A stretch of 64,000 nucleotides of DNA. Origin: Bacteroidota bacterium (GTDB lineage Bacteria > Bacteroidota > Bacteroidia > Chitinophagales > Chitinophagaceae). The stretch covers positions 87,411-151,410 of the forward strand of contig CANGFA010000001.1 of assembly GCA_947453145.1 (NCBI GenBank). The letters run 5' to 3'. Under the pieces are notes generated by a model. That model was not told where the DNA came from, ran no database searches, and was given only the letters and a program-made list of their open reading frames with translations. Both the position numbers and the translations under genes were made by a program. Each line of letters opens with the position of its first letter. Within the stretch, counting starts at the first letter, position 1. Positions 6,931 to 16,054 of this stretch are shown piece after piece.

Positions 6931-9132
6931 ATGTTAAAATATATAGGGATACTGTTTTGTTGTCTAAGCGTTCATCTTGTTAATGCACAAAGTATAAGTG
7001 GTAAAATATCAGATAAAGAAAATGGCAAAGCATTGCAAGGAGTTTCCATTCATATTGCAAGCACCAACAAAGGGGTTGCAAGTAATGAAACAGGTGAATA
7101 TAGTTTGACCAATATTGCGGAAGGAAAATTACATTTAATAATTACCTATACCGGTTACGGTACAATTGATACCACTATAAATATCGTTGGGAAAAGGAAT
7201 CAAAATTTTGATTGGTCCATGGAAGCCGAGAAAAGTGAGTTAGAAGAAGTGATTATCGTATCCTCCTCTAGAACCAATTCCAGGATTGAGGATCTTCCCA
7301 CAAAAGTGGAGGTATTGGGTTCCGAAGAAGTAAAAGAAGAAAACGGCATTAAGCCTGGAAACATTGCAAGCTTATTAGGAGATATAGCAGGTATACAAAT
7401 TCAGCAGACCAGTGCGGCTACCGGAAATGCAGACATGCGCATACAGGGTTTACAAGGTAAGTATACACAAATTTTAAGAGACGGAATGCCCTTATTTGGA
7501 GGATACGCGGGTAGTTTTAGTATTTTACAAATACCCCCTTTGGACTTACAACAAATAGAATTGGTAAAAGGAGCAAGCTCCACTTTATATGGTGGAGGTG
7601 CCATTGCGGGTATGTTAAATCTTATTTCAAAAAAACCAAAATTAGGGAAGCCGGAAAAAAGTTTAACGCTCAATTATTCCAATTTAAACGAAGCCAATGC
7701 AAATACCTTTTTCTCTGGCCGAAATAAAGAATTGGGTTATACATTATACGCAGGGACTACACAACAAAAAGAAATGGACATAGATGGAGATGGTTTTTCG
7801 GATGTACCTAGCGCAAAAAACGTTTTTGTGCATCCTCGTTTTTTCATTTATGGAAAAGACAACTCCACTTTAACGTTAGGCTATACATTTAATTATGAAG
7901 ATCGAAATGGCGGGGATATGTCAGTTTTAAAAGGATTAAAAAGTTCAACACATCAATACTTTGATCAAAACAAAACAACTAGGAATACAGCCGATGCGGT
8001 TTGGGAAAAGAAATACGAGGATGGGGGCATGTTAACAGCTAAGGCAAATTATAGCATCATGGATAGAGACATTATCACCAATACTTTTGGCATGGGTGGT
8101 AAACAATCTAGTTGGTATAGTGAATTAGCCTACTCTAAAAAAATGGATGCGCACACCTTAGTAATGGGGGTGAATTTTAATGGAGAGGCCTTTACAAAAA
8201 AAACACCCGATAGCAGTTTCTTACCCAATACGGCATTTAACACCTTGGGTGCATTTATTCAAGACGATTGGAAAATGAACAACACTTTTACTTTACAATC
8301 TGGTTTAAGGATAGATCAAAACAATGATTACGGAACTTTTGTCTTACCGCGTTTATCTTTAATGTATAAAGTAAGTCCTAAAGTAACCATGCGCATTGGT
8401 GGAGGCGAAGGGTACAAAACACCAAGTTTGTTTAGTTCAGAATTAGATGAAAGAGACATTCCTAATATCTTAGGATTTGGACAAAATATTAAATCCGAAA
8501 AATCGGTAGGTGCGAATTATGATATTAATTATAAAACTAAAATAGATGAATGGGAATTAACCCTAAATCAAACTTTCTTTTATAATCAAATAGACAATCC
8601 GATTACCTATCAACTAGCACCTATTTATACTACTGCTAATTTTATAGCGCTTAAGCACCCATTGTATGTTTTTGCAAACGAAGCAAAAGCACTAGAATCA
8701 AAAGGGATGGAATCTTATGTGCAAGCTATGCATGGCCCATTGGAACTATACGCAGGTTATGTGTATACCGATGCGAAAAGAAATTACAATTCAAGTAACC
8801 CCAATTTACCACTCATTGCAAAACATAAATTTGCTACGGTATTGGCTTATGAATTTAGTAAGGAGTTTCGTGCAGGCATCGAAGCATCTTATACAGGAAA
8901 ACAATATTTAGACAATGGTAATTCCACAAAGCCTTATACGATGGCTGCGGTGATGTTAAGATATAATATAGGAAAAGCAAGTTTTGTATTAAACTGTGAA
9001 AACCTTTTTGATGAACGTCAAAATAAAAATGGATCTATTGTAAGTCCTCCATTTACGAATCCTAGTTTCCCAGAAATTTGGGCCCCCTTGGATGGAAGGG
9101 TGATAAATTTATCTATGCACCTTAAGTGGTAA
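6931..9132 (+). CDS. TonB-dependent outer-membrane receptor
   Basis: A 733-residue protein with a signal peptide (about 1-20), an N-terminal CarboxypepD_reg-like beta-sandwich (about 22-105: SISGKISDKENGKALQGVSI), a plug domain (about 125-235, with LRDGMPLFGG and VKGASSTLYGGGAIAGMLN), then a 22-strand barrel ending in an aromatic residue (MHLKW). The size and plug are nearest to FecA/BtuB-type siderophore, metal or vitamin receptors, not the larger SusC type. It follows the YncE-like gene closely and no SusD partner is present, which argues against glycan uptake. The ligand is unknown. Confidence 0.92.
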   Translation: MLKYIGILFCCLSVHLVNAQSISGKISDKENGKALQGVSIHIASTNKGVASNETGEYSLTNIAEGKLHLIITYTGYGTIDTTINIVGKRNQNFDWSMEAEKSELEEVIIVSSSRTNSRIEDLPTKVEVLGSEEVKEENGIKPGNIASLLGDIAGIQIQQTSAATGNADMRIQGLQGKYTQILRDGMPLFGGYAGSFSILQIPPLDLQQIELVKGASSTLYGGGAIAGMLNLISKKPKLGKPEKSLTLNYSNLNEANANTFFSGRNKELGYTLYAGTTQQKEMDIDGDGFSDVPSAKNVFVHPRFFIYGKDNSTLTLGYTFNYEDRNGGDMSVLKGLKSSTHQYFDQNKTTRNTADAVWEKKYEDGGMLTAKANYSIMDRDIITNTFGMGGKQSSWYSELAYSKKMDAHTLVMGVNFNGEAFTKKTPDSSFLPNTAFNTLGAFIQDDWKMNNTFTLQSGLRIDQNNDYGTFVLPRLSLMYKVSPKVTMRIGGGEGYKTPSLFSSELDERDIPNILGFGQNIKSEKSVGANYDINYKTKIDEWELTLNQTFFYNQIDNPITYQLAPIYTTANFIALKHPLYVFANEAKALESKGMESYVQAMHGPLELYAGYVYTDAKRNYNSSNPNLPLIAKHKFATVLAYEFSKEFRAGIEASYTGKQYLDNGNSTKPYTMAAVMLRYNIGKASFVLNCENLFDERQNKNGSIVSPPFTNPSFPEIWAPLDGRVINLSMHLKW

Positions 9133-9194
9133 TGTAAAAACGGCTTTTTTAAATAGGTGATTATAGTTAACTTAGTTATACTAATAATTACCCT

Positions 9195-10490
9195 ATGGCA
9201 AATAGACGCAACTTTGTAAAACAAATAGGTTTAATGGCTGGTGCCTTCTCGGCAAACAGCTTATTTAATCAGGCACATGCTGCCGAGTTTGAACATATTA
9301 ATTTATTAAAGCAAGATGTGAGCGCGAAGGATCTTGCCATGGATGAGGATTATTGGAGTATTATTCAACAAAGCTATACAACCAGTCCTTCACTTATTAA
9401 TTTAAACAATGGAGGAGTTAGTCCAAGTCCACGCATTGTGCAAGAGGCGGTAGAACGATTTAATAAAATGACCAATGAAGGCCCCTCATATTATATGTGG
9501 CGTATTTTGGATCAAGGACGTGAACCCTTAAGATATAAATTAGCACAATTAGCCGGTGCAGATCCTGAAGAAATTGCTGTAAATAGAAATGCAACCGAAG
9601 CGTTGAATACCGTTATTTTTGGACTCAATTTAAAAGCAGGGGACGAGGTTATAGGAACAAAGCAGGATTATCCAAATATGATTAATGCCTGGAGACAAAG
9701 AGCACAAAGAGAAGGTATTGTATACAATCAAATAAGTTTCAAATTTCCTATTGAAAACGATGAAGAAATTGTAGCTGGCTTTGAAAATGCCATTACACCC
9801 AAAACAAAAATCATTCATATCACGCATATCATTAACTGGATTGGACAAATTTTGCCAGTTAAAAAAATTACAGATATGGCCAAGAAGCATGGTATTGAAA
9901 CCATTGTAGACGGCGCACATAGCTTTGGATTGTTAGATTATAAAATTCCAGACTTGGGTTGTGATTATTTTGGAACCTCATTACATAAATTTTTATCTGC
10001 CCCCATTGGCAGTGGCATGTTATGGATTAAAAAAGAAAAAATTGAAAAAATTTGGCCTTTGGTTTGTAATGACAAACCCAACGGGACCGATATAAGAAAG
10101 TTTGAAACACTTGGTACACGTAGTTTTCCCATTGAACAAGGCATTGGCGAAGCTGTAAATTTTCAAAATGGGATAGGAAGCAAAAGAAAAGAAGAGCGTA
10201 TACGTTATTTAAAAAATTACTGGGCAAGTCGCGTACAAACTATTCCAAAAGTAAAAATTCATACTTCATTTAAAGATCAATATGCTTGTGCTATTTGCGG
10301 TGTTACCGTGGATGGTATGACACCGGGGGAATTAGATAGTGCACTTTTTGGAAATTATAAAATTCATACCGTTGGAATTGTATGGGAGAATATTAGTTGC
10401 GTGCGTATCACGCCGCATGTATATACCCGTATACAAGATTTAGATAAATTAGTTATGGCTATTGATACCATTGCTAAAAAAGGAAAGTAG
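9195..10490 (+). CDS. Tat-exported class V aminotransferase-like PLP enzyme
   Basis: A 431-residue protein starting with a twin-arginine signal (MANRRNFVKQIGLMAGAFSA, cleavage near AHA). The body is a class V PLP fold as in cysteine desulfurase and isopenicillin-N epimerase. VDGAHSFG holds the PLP-binding Asp and His, and the Schiff-base Lys is in GTSLHKFLSAP (Lys 265). The C-terminal small domain ends before residue 431. Export of a folded PLP enzyme is consistent with Tat use. The reaction is unknown. It follows the TonB receptor by 62 bases on the same strand, possibly processing the receptor's cargo (inference). Confidence 0.88.
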   Translation: MANRRNFVKQIGLMAGAFSANSLFNQAHAAEFEHINLLKQDVSAKDLAMDEDYWSIIQQSYTTSPSLINLNNGGVSPSPRIVQEAVERFNKMTNEGPSYYMWRILDQGREPLRYKLAQLAGADPEEIAVNRNATEALNTVIFGLNLKAGDEVIGTKQDYPNMINAWRQRAQREGIVYNQISFKFPIENDEEIVAGFENAITPKTKIIHITHIINWIGQILPVKKITDMAKKHGIETIVDGAHSFGLLDYKIPDLGCDYFGTSLHKFLSAPIGSGMLWIKKEKIEKIWPLVCNDKPNGTDIRKFETLGTRSFPIEQGIGEAVNFQNGIGSKRKEERIRYLKNYWASRVQTIPKVKIHTSFKDQYACAICGVTVDGMTPGELDSALFGNYKIHTVGIVWENISCVRITPHVYTRIQDLDKLVMAIDTIAKKGK

Positions 10491-10543
10491 CGTATTTTGT
10501 ATTTACTAGATGCACTTTCGGAAAATACCCATTTAGATAACCC

Positions 10544-10551
10544 TACATTTG
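10544..10551 (+). promoter_or_regulatory. Possible -7 promoter box TACATTTG
   Basis: An exact TAnnTTTG match just ahead of the T9SS-cargo gene. If used, transcription would start near 10557, which would favour the second ATG (10567) as translation start. No good -33 box is seen. Confidence 0.3.
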
Positions 10552-10554
10552 AAA

Positions 10555-11136
10555 ATGAACATTTCAATGAAGGATTATTTTTTGGGTAAGCAATTATATA
10601 CATACTTTTTAATAGCCCTTACCTACAGCCCTATTTCAGGTTTTAGTCAGCTTCCTTTGGGAGTTTACTTAACATCAAAGGATCCCTATACCGTTAATAG
10701 CAATGGGGGGACTTTACGCATTAACCAATTGCTATTGGACTGGGAAATCTCAGATTTAAGCACTACCCTTATTTATAAAAATAAGCAGGTACTTATTTTA
10801 TCAACTGGCTTTTTACAAAACGCTTATGATGCCAGTGCTCTTTATAATTCCATCGAAGTTTTTGGTGAACAAATTAAAGTTGGTCCAAATCCATTTACAA
10901 ATAGGCTACGTCTTTTTTGTAAACAAGACGGAATGGATATTTTGGACATACGGGTTTATGATAGTCATGGTATTTTGATAAGAAATACGATAGGACCCTT
11001 TTCTGGTTTACAATTTGAACATACTATTCAGTTTCAAAAATTAACTACCCCTATTTGTTTTGTACAAATAAAATATACCGTAGCCAATAGGTATACCTAC
11101 TATAAAACTTTTAAGCTTATTCAAAACTATTTATGA
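10555..11136 (+). CDS. Small secreted protein with T9SS type A sorting domain
   Basis: I choose the ATG at 10555; ATG 10567 is also possible and a TTG at 10549 is less likely. A signal peptide (LYTYFLIALTYSPISGFSQ) leads into a short N-terminal segment of about 70 residues with no recognised fold. A C-terminal domain follows with the T9SS type A features VGPNPFTNRLRL, VYDSHGILI and a final beta-strand region, although the usual G-x-Y-x-x-x final strand is divergent. The protein is therefore probably delivered to the surface by T9SS. Its stop overlaps the next start (ATGA at 11133), so the two are translated together. Confidence 0.75.
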   Translation: MNISMKDYFLGKQLYTYFLIALTYSPISGFSQLPLGVYLTSKDPYTVNSNGGTLRINQLLLDWEISDLSTTLIYKNKQVLILSTGFLQNAYDASALYNSIEVFGEQIKVGPNPFTNRLRLFCKQDGMDILDIRVYDSHGILIRNTIGPFSGLQFEHTIQFQKLTTPICFVQIKYTVANRYTYYKTFKLIQNYL

Positions 11137-12440
11137 AAATATTACTTACCGTCTTATTTATTTTTGTTCTTTCAAATATCCTTATAGCTCAAAATAAAAA
11201 GGGTATCCATTTTCAAGGTATCGCCCGTTCTGAAACAGGAATGATTCTAGCCAATAAACAAATTGCTTTAAGGATATCAATCTTAAATGACACCCTACCT
11301 AACCATATAGCTTACCAAGAAATTAAATCGGTTACCACAAATGTACTTGGTTTATTTTTTACTGATATTGGCCTTGATGAAGTGGGGAAAATAATAACAA
11401 TTGGTTCATTTGATCAAATTAAATGGGAGGAGGATGGTAAATATATACAAGTGGAAGTGGATCCCAATAATAGTTTACACTTTTTGCAGGCAGGATTGCA
11501 ACAAATAAATTATGTACCCTATTCGATTTATTCAGATCAAGCAAAATTTGCAGATCAGTCAAAAACAATTAGTTCAATTTTACCAGTAGAACTAGGGGGT
11601 ACAGGCGTTACCAGCAAGTTGGAAATATTAAAAACACTTGGATTAGAAAAAATAAATAATACACCCGATAGTATAAAGCCTGTAAGTGTAGTTGTTGGTA
11701 TTGCCTTAAATGAAAAATTAAAAAAAGTGGATACGCTTTCTTTGAGTAATAGAATTAATTTAAAACTCAATGCAATAGATACCCTTAAATTATCTAATAG
11801 AATAAATTTAAAATTAAATGTAGTAGATACAAACAGCTTATCTAATAGAATCAGCATAAAACTCAATAGCAGCGATACCATGGGACTATTCAATCGTATC
11901 AATAGCAAGTTAAATAGTTCGGATACATCTAGCTTATCTAATAGAATAAATATGCTAAGCAATGTTCAGCCTAAAATTGATTATGGTTTTTTTTATGACA
12001 CTGCCAAGCAAACTGCATTGCTATCTACCGCGACAGCAGTTAAATTTAATTTTCAGCAAATCAGCAATAAAATAAATGTTTCTAATAATAGTGCGAACAA
12101 TCCAACAAGAATAAATTTTGTTGAATCAGGCATATACCAAATTAATTATAGTATACAATTTATAAAATCCGATGCAGGAACCGATGAAGTAAATATTTGG
12201 TTTAGAAAAACCAATGCCGCCATTGGAAATACAAATACGACATATACCATCCAAGGTTTAGGAGTAAAAAACAATATTACAAACAGTTATTTATTAGAAC
12301 TTTCCGCTAATGATTATATAGAACTATTTTTTAGTGTTAAAAATATAAGCACCTCATTACAAGGTACCGTTTCCACTACGCTTACGCCTTCAAGACCTGC
12401 TACACCAGCAGCTTCTATAAGTATTCATGCTGTCAATTAA
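11133..12440 (+). CDS. Surface fibre-like protein with 16-residue repeats and a C1q/BclA-like C-terminal domain
   Basis: A 435-residue protein with signal peptide MKILLTVLFIFVLSNILIAQ. An N-terminal beta domain (GIHFQGIARSETGMILANKQ) is common in Bacteroidota secreted fibre-like proteins. Residues about 200-280 are tandem 16-residue repeats of the pattern DTxxLSNRINxKLNxx, encoded by exact 48-bp units. The C-terminal 150 residues form a Ser/Thr-rich beta domain with FVESGIYQINYSIQF, as in TNF/C1q-like or BclA-C trimeric heads. The layout suggests a trimeric stalk carrying a globular head on the cell surface (inference). It overlaps the preceding gene by 4 bases. Confidence 0.75.
   Translation: MKILLTVLFIFVLSNILIAQNKKGIHFQGIARSETGMILANKQIALRISILNDTLPNHIAYQEIKSVTTNVLGLFFTDIGLDEVGKIITIGSFDQIKWEEDGKYIQVEVDPNNSLHFLQAGLQQINYVPYSIYSDQAKFADQSKTISSILPVELGGTGVTSKLEILKTLGLEKINNTPDSIKPVSVVVGIALNEKLKKVDTLSLSNRINLKLNAIDTLKLSNRINLKLNVVDTNSLSNRISIKLNSSDTMGLFNRINSKLNSSDTSSLSNRINMLSNVQPKIDYGFFYDTAKQTALLSTATAVKFNFQQISNKINVSNNSANNPTRINFVESGIYQINYSIQFIKSDAGTDEVNIWFRKTNAAIGNTNTTYTIQGLGVKNNITNSYLLELSANDYIELFFSVKNISTSLQGTVSTTLTPSRPATPAASISIHAVN
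11730..11969 (+). repeat. Five tandem 48-bp coding repeats
   Basis: Units begin at GATAC in 11730, 11778, 11826, 11874 and 11922, so the period is exactly 48 bp. Each encodes one DTxxLSNRINxKLNxx unit. The first two DNA units are nearly identical and later ones have diverged, which points to growth by tandem duplication. Confidence 0.85.
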
Positions 12441-12455
12441 TAAACCAAACACCCC

Positions 12456-13718
12456 TTATCCAAATGGCTGGTCAATGGATGTACTCTGTTTAGTAAAGAA
12501 ATGTGGGCCGTCTTCACTTATATACAAACAGTCTTCTAATCGAATACCAAATTCACCTGGAATGGAAATAGTAGGTTCATTGCTAAAACACATGCCAATT
12601 TGAATAGGCGTTTTATTCCCTTTTACAAAATTGGTCCACTCGTGCCCTTCCAATCCAATACCATGACCTGTTCTATGAGGAAGACCAGGTAATTTATAGT
12701 TGTGTCCAAATCCTGCATTTTCTATAACGGCTCTTGCAGCAGCATCCACCACTTCGCATGGGGCACCTATTTTTATCGCAGCAAATGCAGCGTCTTGTGC
12801 CTTTTTTTCTAAATTCCAAACTTCAATTTGTCTAGATGATGGTTTACCACAAACAATGGTTCTAGAAATATCTGATTCATACCCTTCACAGTTTGTGCCT
12901 CCGTCAATTAATACAATATCTCCTTCCTGTATAGTTTGTGGAACAATACTTCCATGAGGTAGGGCCGAATATTTTCCAACAATCACCATGGCACCACCCG
13001 AAAAACCTATAGATCTGAATGCTTTTGCAATATTGCCACTAAATTCTGATTGTGACATACCTGGCTTTAAAGTAGGGAAAGCAATTTTATAAGCTTCGAT
13101 GGTTGCATCATTCGCAATCTGTAAAAGTGCAATTTCTGCTTTTGATTTAATCATTCTACAGCCCGCTGTAATAGGGGTTGCGTCTACGATTTCAAAGCCA
13201 GTAGCTAATTTTTGTACGCCGTTGGCTATAAAAAAACGTACTCTTTCTTCCATGCCTATTTTATGGTGTACAACACCTCTGTCTTTTACAGCATTAAGTA
13301 TTAACGCATACGGACTTTCATGCTCCTCCCAACAACGCACTTCGGTACCAAATTCTTTTTTTATTAATTCGCGCGCGCGATCCTCTTCAAATTTTGGACA
13401 GATATAAAGAATCTCTCCTTTAGCAGGAATAACTACCCCAAATGTTCTTTCGCTTTGGCCCCATCGCATACCTGTAAAGTAAAAACAGGAGGTGGTGCCT
13501 TCTAAAAAAATTGCGTCCATTTTATTTATGGCCATTAATTGCTGTGCTTTGGCAATTCTTGCTTTTCTTTCCTCCACAGTGATGGGAACAATTTTGGGTT
13601 TAAAATCAGAACCTATCAAATTTGTGGGGGAGGGTTGTGACATTAATTTATTACCAAATGGAATGCTTACGGCGCTTAAACTAGCTAACCCTAAAAATTT
13701 TCGACGGTTATATGACAT
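12456..13718 (-). CDS. Tat-exported Xaa-Pro aminopeptidase-like M24 metallopeptidase
   Basis: I place the start at ATG 13718, which gives a twin-arginine signal (MSYNRRKFLGLASLSAVSIP); a frame from ATG 13784 adds 22 residues that look non-coding. The 420-residue protein has a creatinase-like N-terminal domain and a pita-bread M24 domain. All metal ligands are present: DGGTNCEGYESDISRT (two Asp), GHGIGLEGHEW (His), NEPTISIPGEFGIRLED (two Glu). It should remove N-terminal residues preceding proline, or hydrolyse a related substrate, in the periplasm. It is convergent with the gene at 11133 and divergent from the DUF5916 gene. Confidence 0.88.
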   Translation of the reverse strand: MSYNRRKFLGLASLSAVSIPFGNKLMSQPSPTNLIGSDFKPKIVPITVEERKARIAKAQQLMAINKMDAIFLEGTTSCFYFTGMRWGQSERTFGVVIPAKGEILYICPKFEEDRARELIKKEFGTEVRCWEEHESPYALILNAVKDRGVVHHKIGMEERVRFFIANGVQKLATGFEIVDATPITAGCRMIKSKAEIALLQIANDATIEAYKIAFPTLKPGMSQSEFSGNIAKAFRSIGFSGGAMVIVGKYSALPHGSIVPQTIQEGDIVLIDGGTNCEGYESDISRTIVCGKPSSRQIEVWNLEKKAQDAAFAAIKIGAPCEVVDAAARAVIENAGFGHNYKLPGLPHRTGHGIGLEGHEWTNFVKGNKTPIQIGMCFSNEPTISIPGEFGIRLEDCLYISEDGPHFFTKQSTSIDQPFG

Positions 13719-13829
13719 ATAGTATGTTTTACCATTTAAAGATATTACTAATTTAATTACACATAAAACTTTAAATTTAAGCATTCAAAATTCACAAGGA
13801 TTTATCTTACATACTAAATAACTATTGCT

Positions 13830-16049
13830 TTGAAATTATTACCACTAACATTTCTTTTAACATTTTTGGGGTTGAGTTCTCTTTTAAGTGCACAAAAAAA
13901 GAATGCACATATCCAATACCATATCCATCAAGCCTCTGATAGTATAATAATGGACGGAAAAATGACCGAAGAAAGTTGGAAAAATGCACAGGTTGCTTCC
14001 AAATTTGGAATGGTTTTGCCTATGGATACCAGTGTAGCTAATTTAAATACAGAAGTTAGAATGACCTACGACAAAAAGAATATTTACATCATTGCGACTT
14101 GCTTTAAACCCGCATTAGGAAAGGATATGGTAGAATCTTTAAAAAGAGATTGGAACTTTGGCAAGAATGATAATTTTATTTTATTCATGGATACCTATGG
14201 CGATTTGACCAACGGTTTTGCTTTTGGAAGTAACGCAGTGGGTGCTCAATGGGATGGTACCATGTTTGATGGCGGAAGTGTGGATTTAAACTGGGATAAT
14301 GTTTGGACTAGTGCGGTTTACAATGACAGTTCAAAATATGTTTGGGAAGCTGCCATTCCATTCACTTCAATTAGATATAAAAATGGAGTAAAAGAATGGG
14401 GTATTAATTTTAGTAGGAACGATTTAAAAACAACCGAAAAATCAAGTTGGGCACCTATGCCAAGAAATTTTCCTACGGCTTCCTTATCCTATACGGGAAA
14501 TTTAGTGTGGGATAAAGAATTGCCTGCGCACGAAAATAATTTTTCATTAATTCCCTATTTTAAAACCAGTTATGGAAAGGATTTTGCAAATGCAGATGGA
14601 AGTAAAATTGCTACCGCTGCTAGTTATGGAAGAGAAATAGGAATGGATGCAAAAATAAGTTTATCCTCTTCCTTAAATTTAGATTTAACAGTAAATCCGG
14701 ATTTTTCTCAGGTGGAAGTAGACAGACAAGTAACGAATCTTAGCAGATTTGAATTATTTTTTCCCGAAAAAAGACAATTCTTTTTAGAGAATGCCGACTT
14801 ATTTTCAAACTTAGGATTTGCCAATGTACGCCCCTTTTTCTCCAGACGGATTGGTTTAAATACCCATATTGACTTTGGCGCTAGAATGAGTGGACGCTTA
14901 GATAAAAATTGGAGAATTGGTGTGATGGATATGAAAACAGCCGAAAACACGAGTGATAATACCTTAGCTCAAAATTTTGCAGTATTTGCAATACAAAGAA
15001 AAATATTTAAAAAATCTAGTATTGAATTATTTTACATTGATAAAGTAGGACTCAATTATAAAGCTCCATTAGCGTCTAACCCAAATTGTAATTGTGTATA
15101 TCAGGATCCCGGTACACCCTATAATAAAAATATAGGTTTTGAATATTTAATTGCCCCTTCTAATAATTTATGGTCCGGTAAAACTATTTTTATTAAATCT
15201 TTTTCGCCTAATAAATCGGGTGATGATTTTTTAAACGCGGGCAATTTACAATACAGCAATAGAAAATGGATTTTTTCTTGGCAACACGAAATAGTGGGTA
15301 ACAATTTTAACGCGGAAGTAGGCTATGTTCCAAGAAATAATTACATAAAAATAGCCCCTTCTATTACGCGTTTATTTTTCCCTAAAAGTGGACCCATATT
15401 AAGTCATGGCCCTCAAATAATGGGTACCTATTATTATAATATGGACTTAGGGAGTACCGACAACACAAAGCTATTTACCTATTTAATAACATATAGAGAT
15501 AAAAGTACTCTTGCCGGTGTACTACAAAATGACTTTGTGGAATTACTTGCCCCCTTTGATCCTACTCGCTTGGGAAAACAAACTCTAGCTGCACATACAA
15601 AGCATAGCTGGAACACAATGGGCTTTGATTGGATCTCCGCACCACAACATCAAGCCACATTTGCTTTATCGGCAAGAACAGGTGGATATTATGCGAATGG
15701 CAATTTATTGAGTATTACCGGAGATATAGGTTACCGTTTGCAGCCCTTTGTAAATTTTGATTTTGCAGTCACCTATAATAAAATAGACCTACCTCAACCC
15801 TGGGGCAATAATCACTTTTTATTATTGGGTCCAAAAGTGGATATTACCATGACCCATAAAATATTTTTTACGGCATTTTATCAATATAACGAGCAAACAA
15901 AAAACATTAACTTTAATACAAGATTGCAATGGAGATACAAACCCGTTTCTGATTTATTTATTGTCTATACAGATAATTATTATATTGGACCTGTATTTAT
16001 AAAAAACAGGGCAGTGGTATTAAAATTTACTTATTGGTGGAATAAATAA
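13830..16049 (+). CDS. DUF5916 protein with N-terminal CBM9-like domain
   Basis: The start is TTG at 13830. A stop lies 15 bases upstream in frame and the signal peptide MKLLPLTFLLTFLGLSSLLSA begins exactly at this codon. The 739-residue protein has a family 9 carbohydrate-binding-like domain (about 30-220, IIMDGKMTEESWKNA, VRMTYDKKNIYIIATC) followed by a DUF5916 beta-barrel region ending LKFTYWWNK, which suggests an outer-membrane barrel. The function is not established. It is 5 bases before the serine hydrolase and probably co-transcribed. Confidence 0.85.
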   Translation: MKLLPLTFLLTFLGLSSLLSAQKKNAHIQYHIHQASDSIIMDGKMTEESWKNAQVASKFGMVLPMDTSVANLNTEVRMTYDKKNIYIIATCFKPALGKDMVESLKRDWNFGKNDNFILFMDTYGDLTNGFAFGSNAVGAQWDGTMFDGGSVDLNWDNVWTSAVYNDSSKYVWEAAIPFTSIRYKNGVKEWGINFSRNDLKTTEKSSWAPMPRNFPTASLSYTGNLVWDKELPAHENNFSLIPYFKTSYGKDFANADGSKIATAASYGREIGMDAKISLSSSLNLDLTVNPDFSQVEVDRQVTNLSRFELFFPEKRQFFLENADLFSNLGFANVRPFFSRRIGLNTHIDFGARMSGRLDKNWRIGVMDMKTAENTSDNTLAQNFAVFAIQRKIFKKSSIELFYIDKVGLNYKAPLASNPNCNCVYQDPGTPYNKNIGFEYLIAPSNNLWSGKTIFIKSFSPNKSGDDFLNAGNLQYSNRKWIFSWQHEIVGNNFNAEVGYVPRNNYIKIAPSITRLFFPKSGPILSHGPQIMGTYYYNMDLGSTDNTKLFTYLITYRDKSTLAGVLQNDFVELLAPFDPTRLGKQTLAAHTKHSWNTMGFDWISAPQHQATFALSARTGGYYANGNLLSITGDIGYRLQPFVNFDFAVTYNKIDLPQPWGNNHFLLLGPKVDITMTHKIFFTAFYQYNEQTKNINFNTRLQWRYKPVSDLFIVYTDNYYIGPVFIKNRAVVLKFTYWWNK

Positions 16050-16054
16050 CCATT

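Noticed and set aside
11555..11962. 135-codon frame antisense to the 48-bp repeats
   Set aside because: It only reflects the low complexity of the repeat DNA; the plus-strand gene is supported by signal peptide and overlap with its neighbour.
13801..13810. Shared TTTATCTTAC decamer ahead of the DUF5916 gene and the M14 gene (43306-43315)
   Set aside because: It could be a weak -7 variant, but with two mismatches to TAnnTTTG and only two occurrences noticed it is not enough to call a regulatory element.
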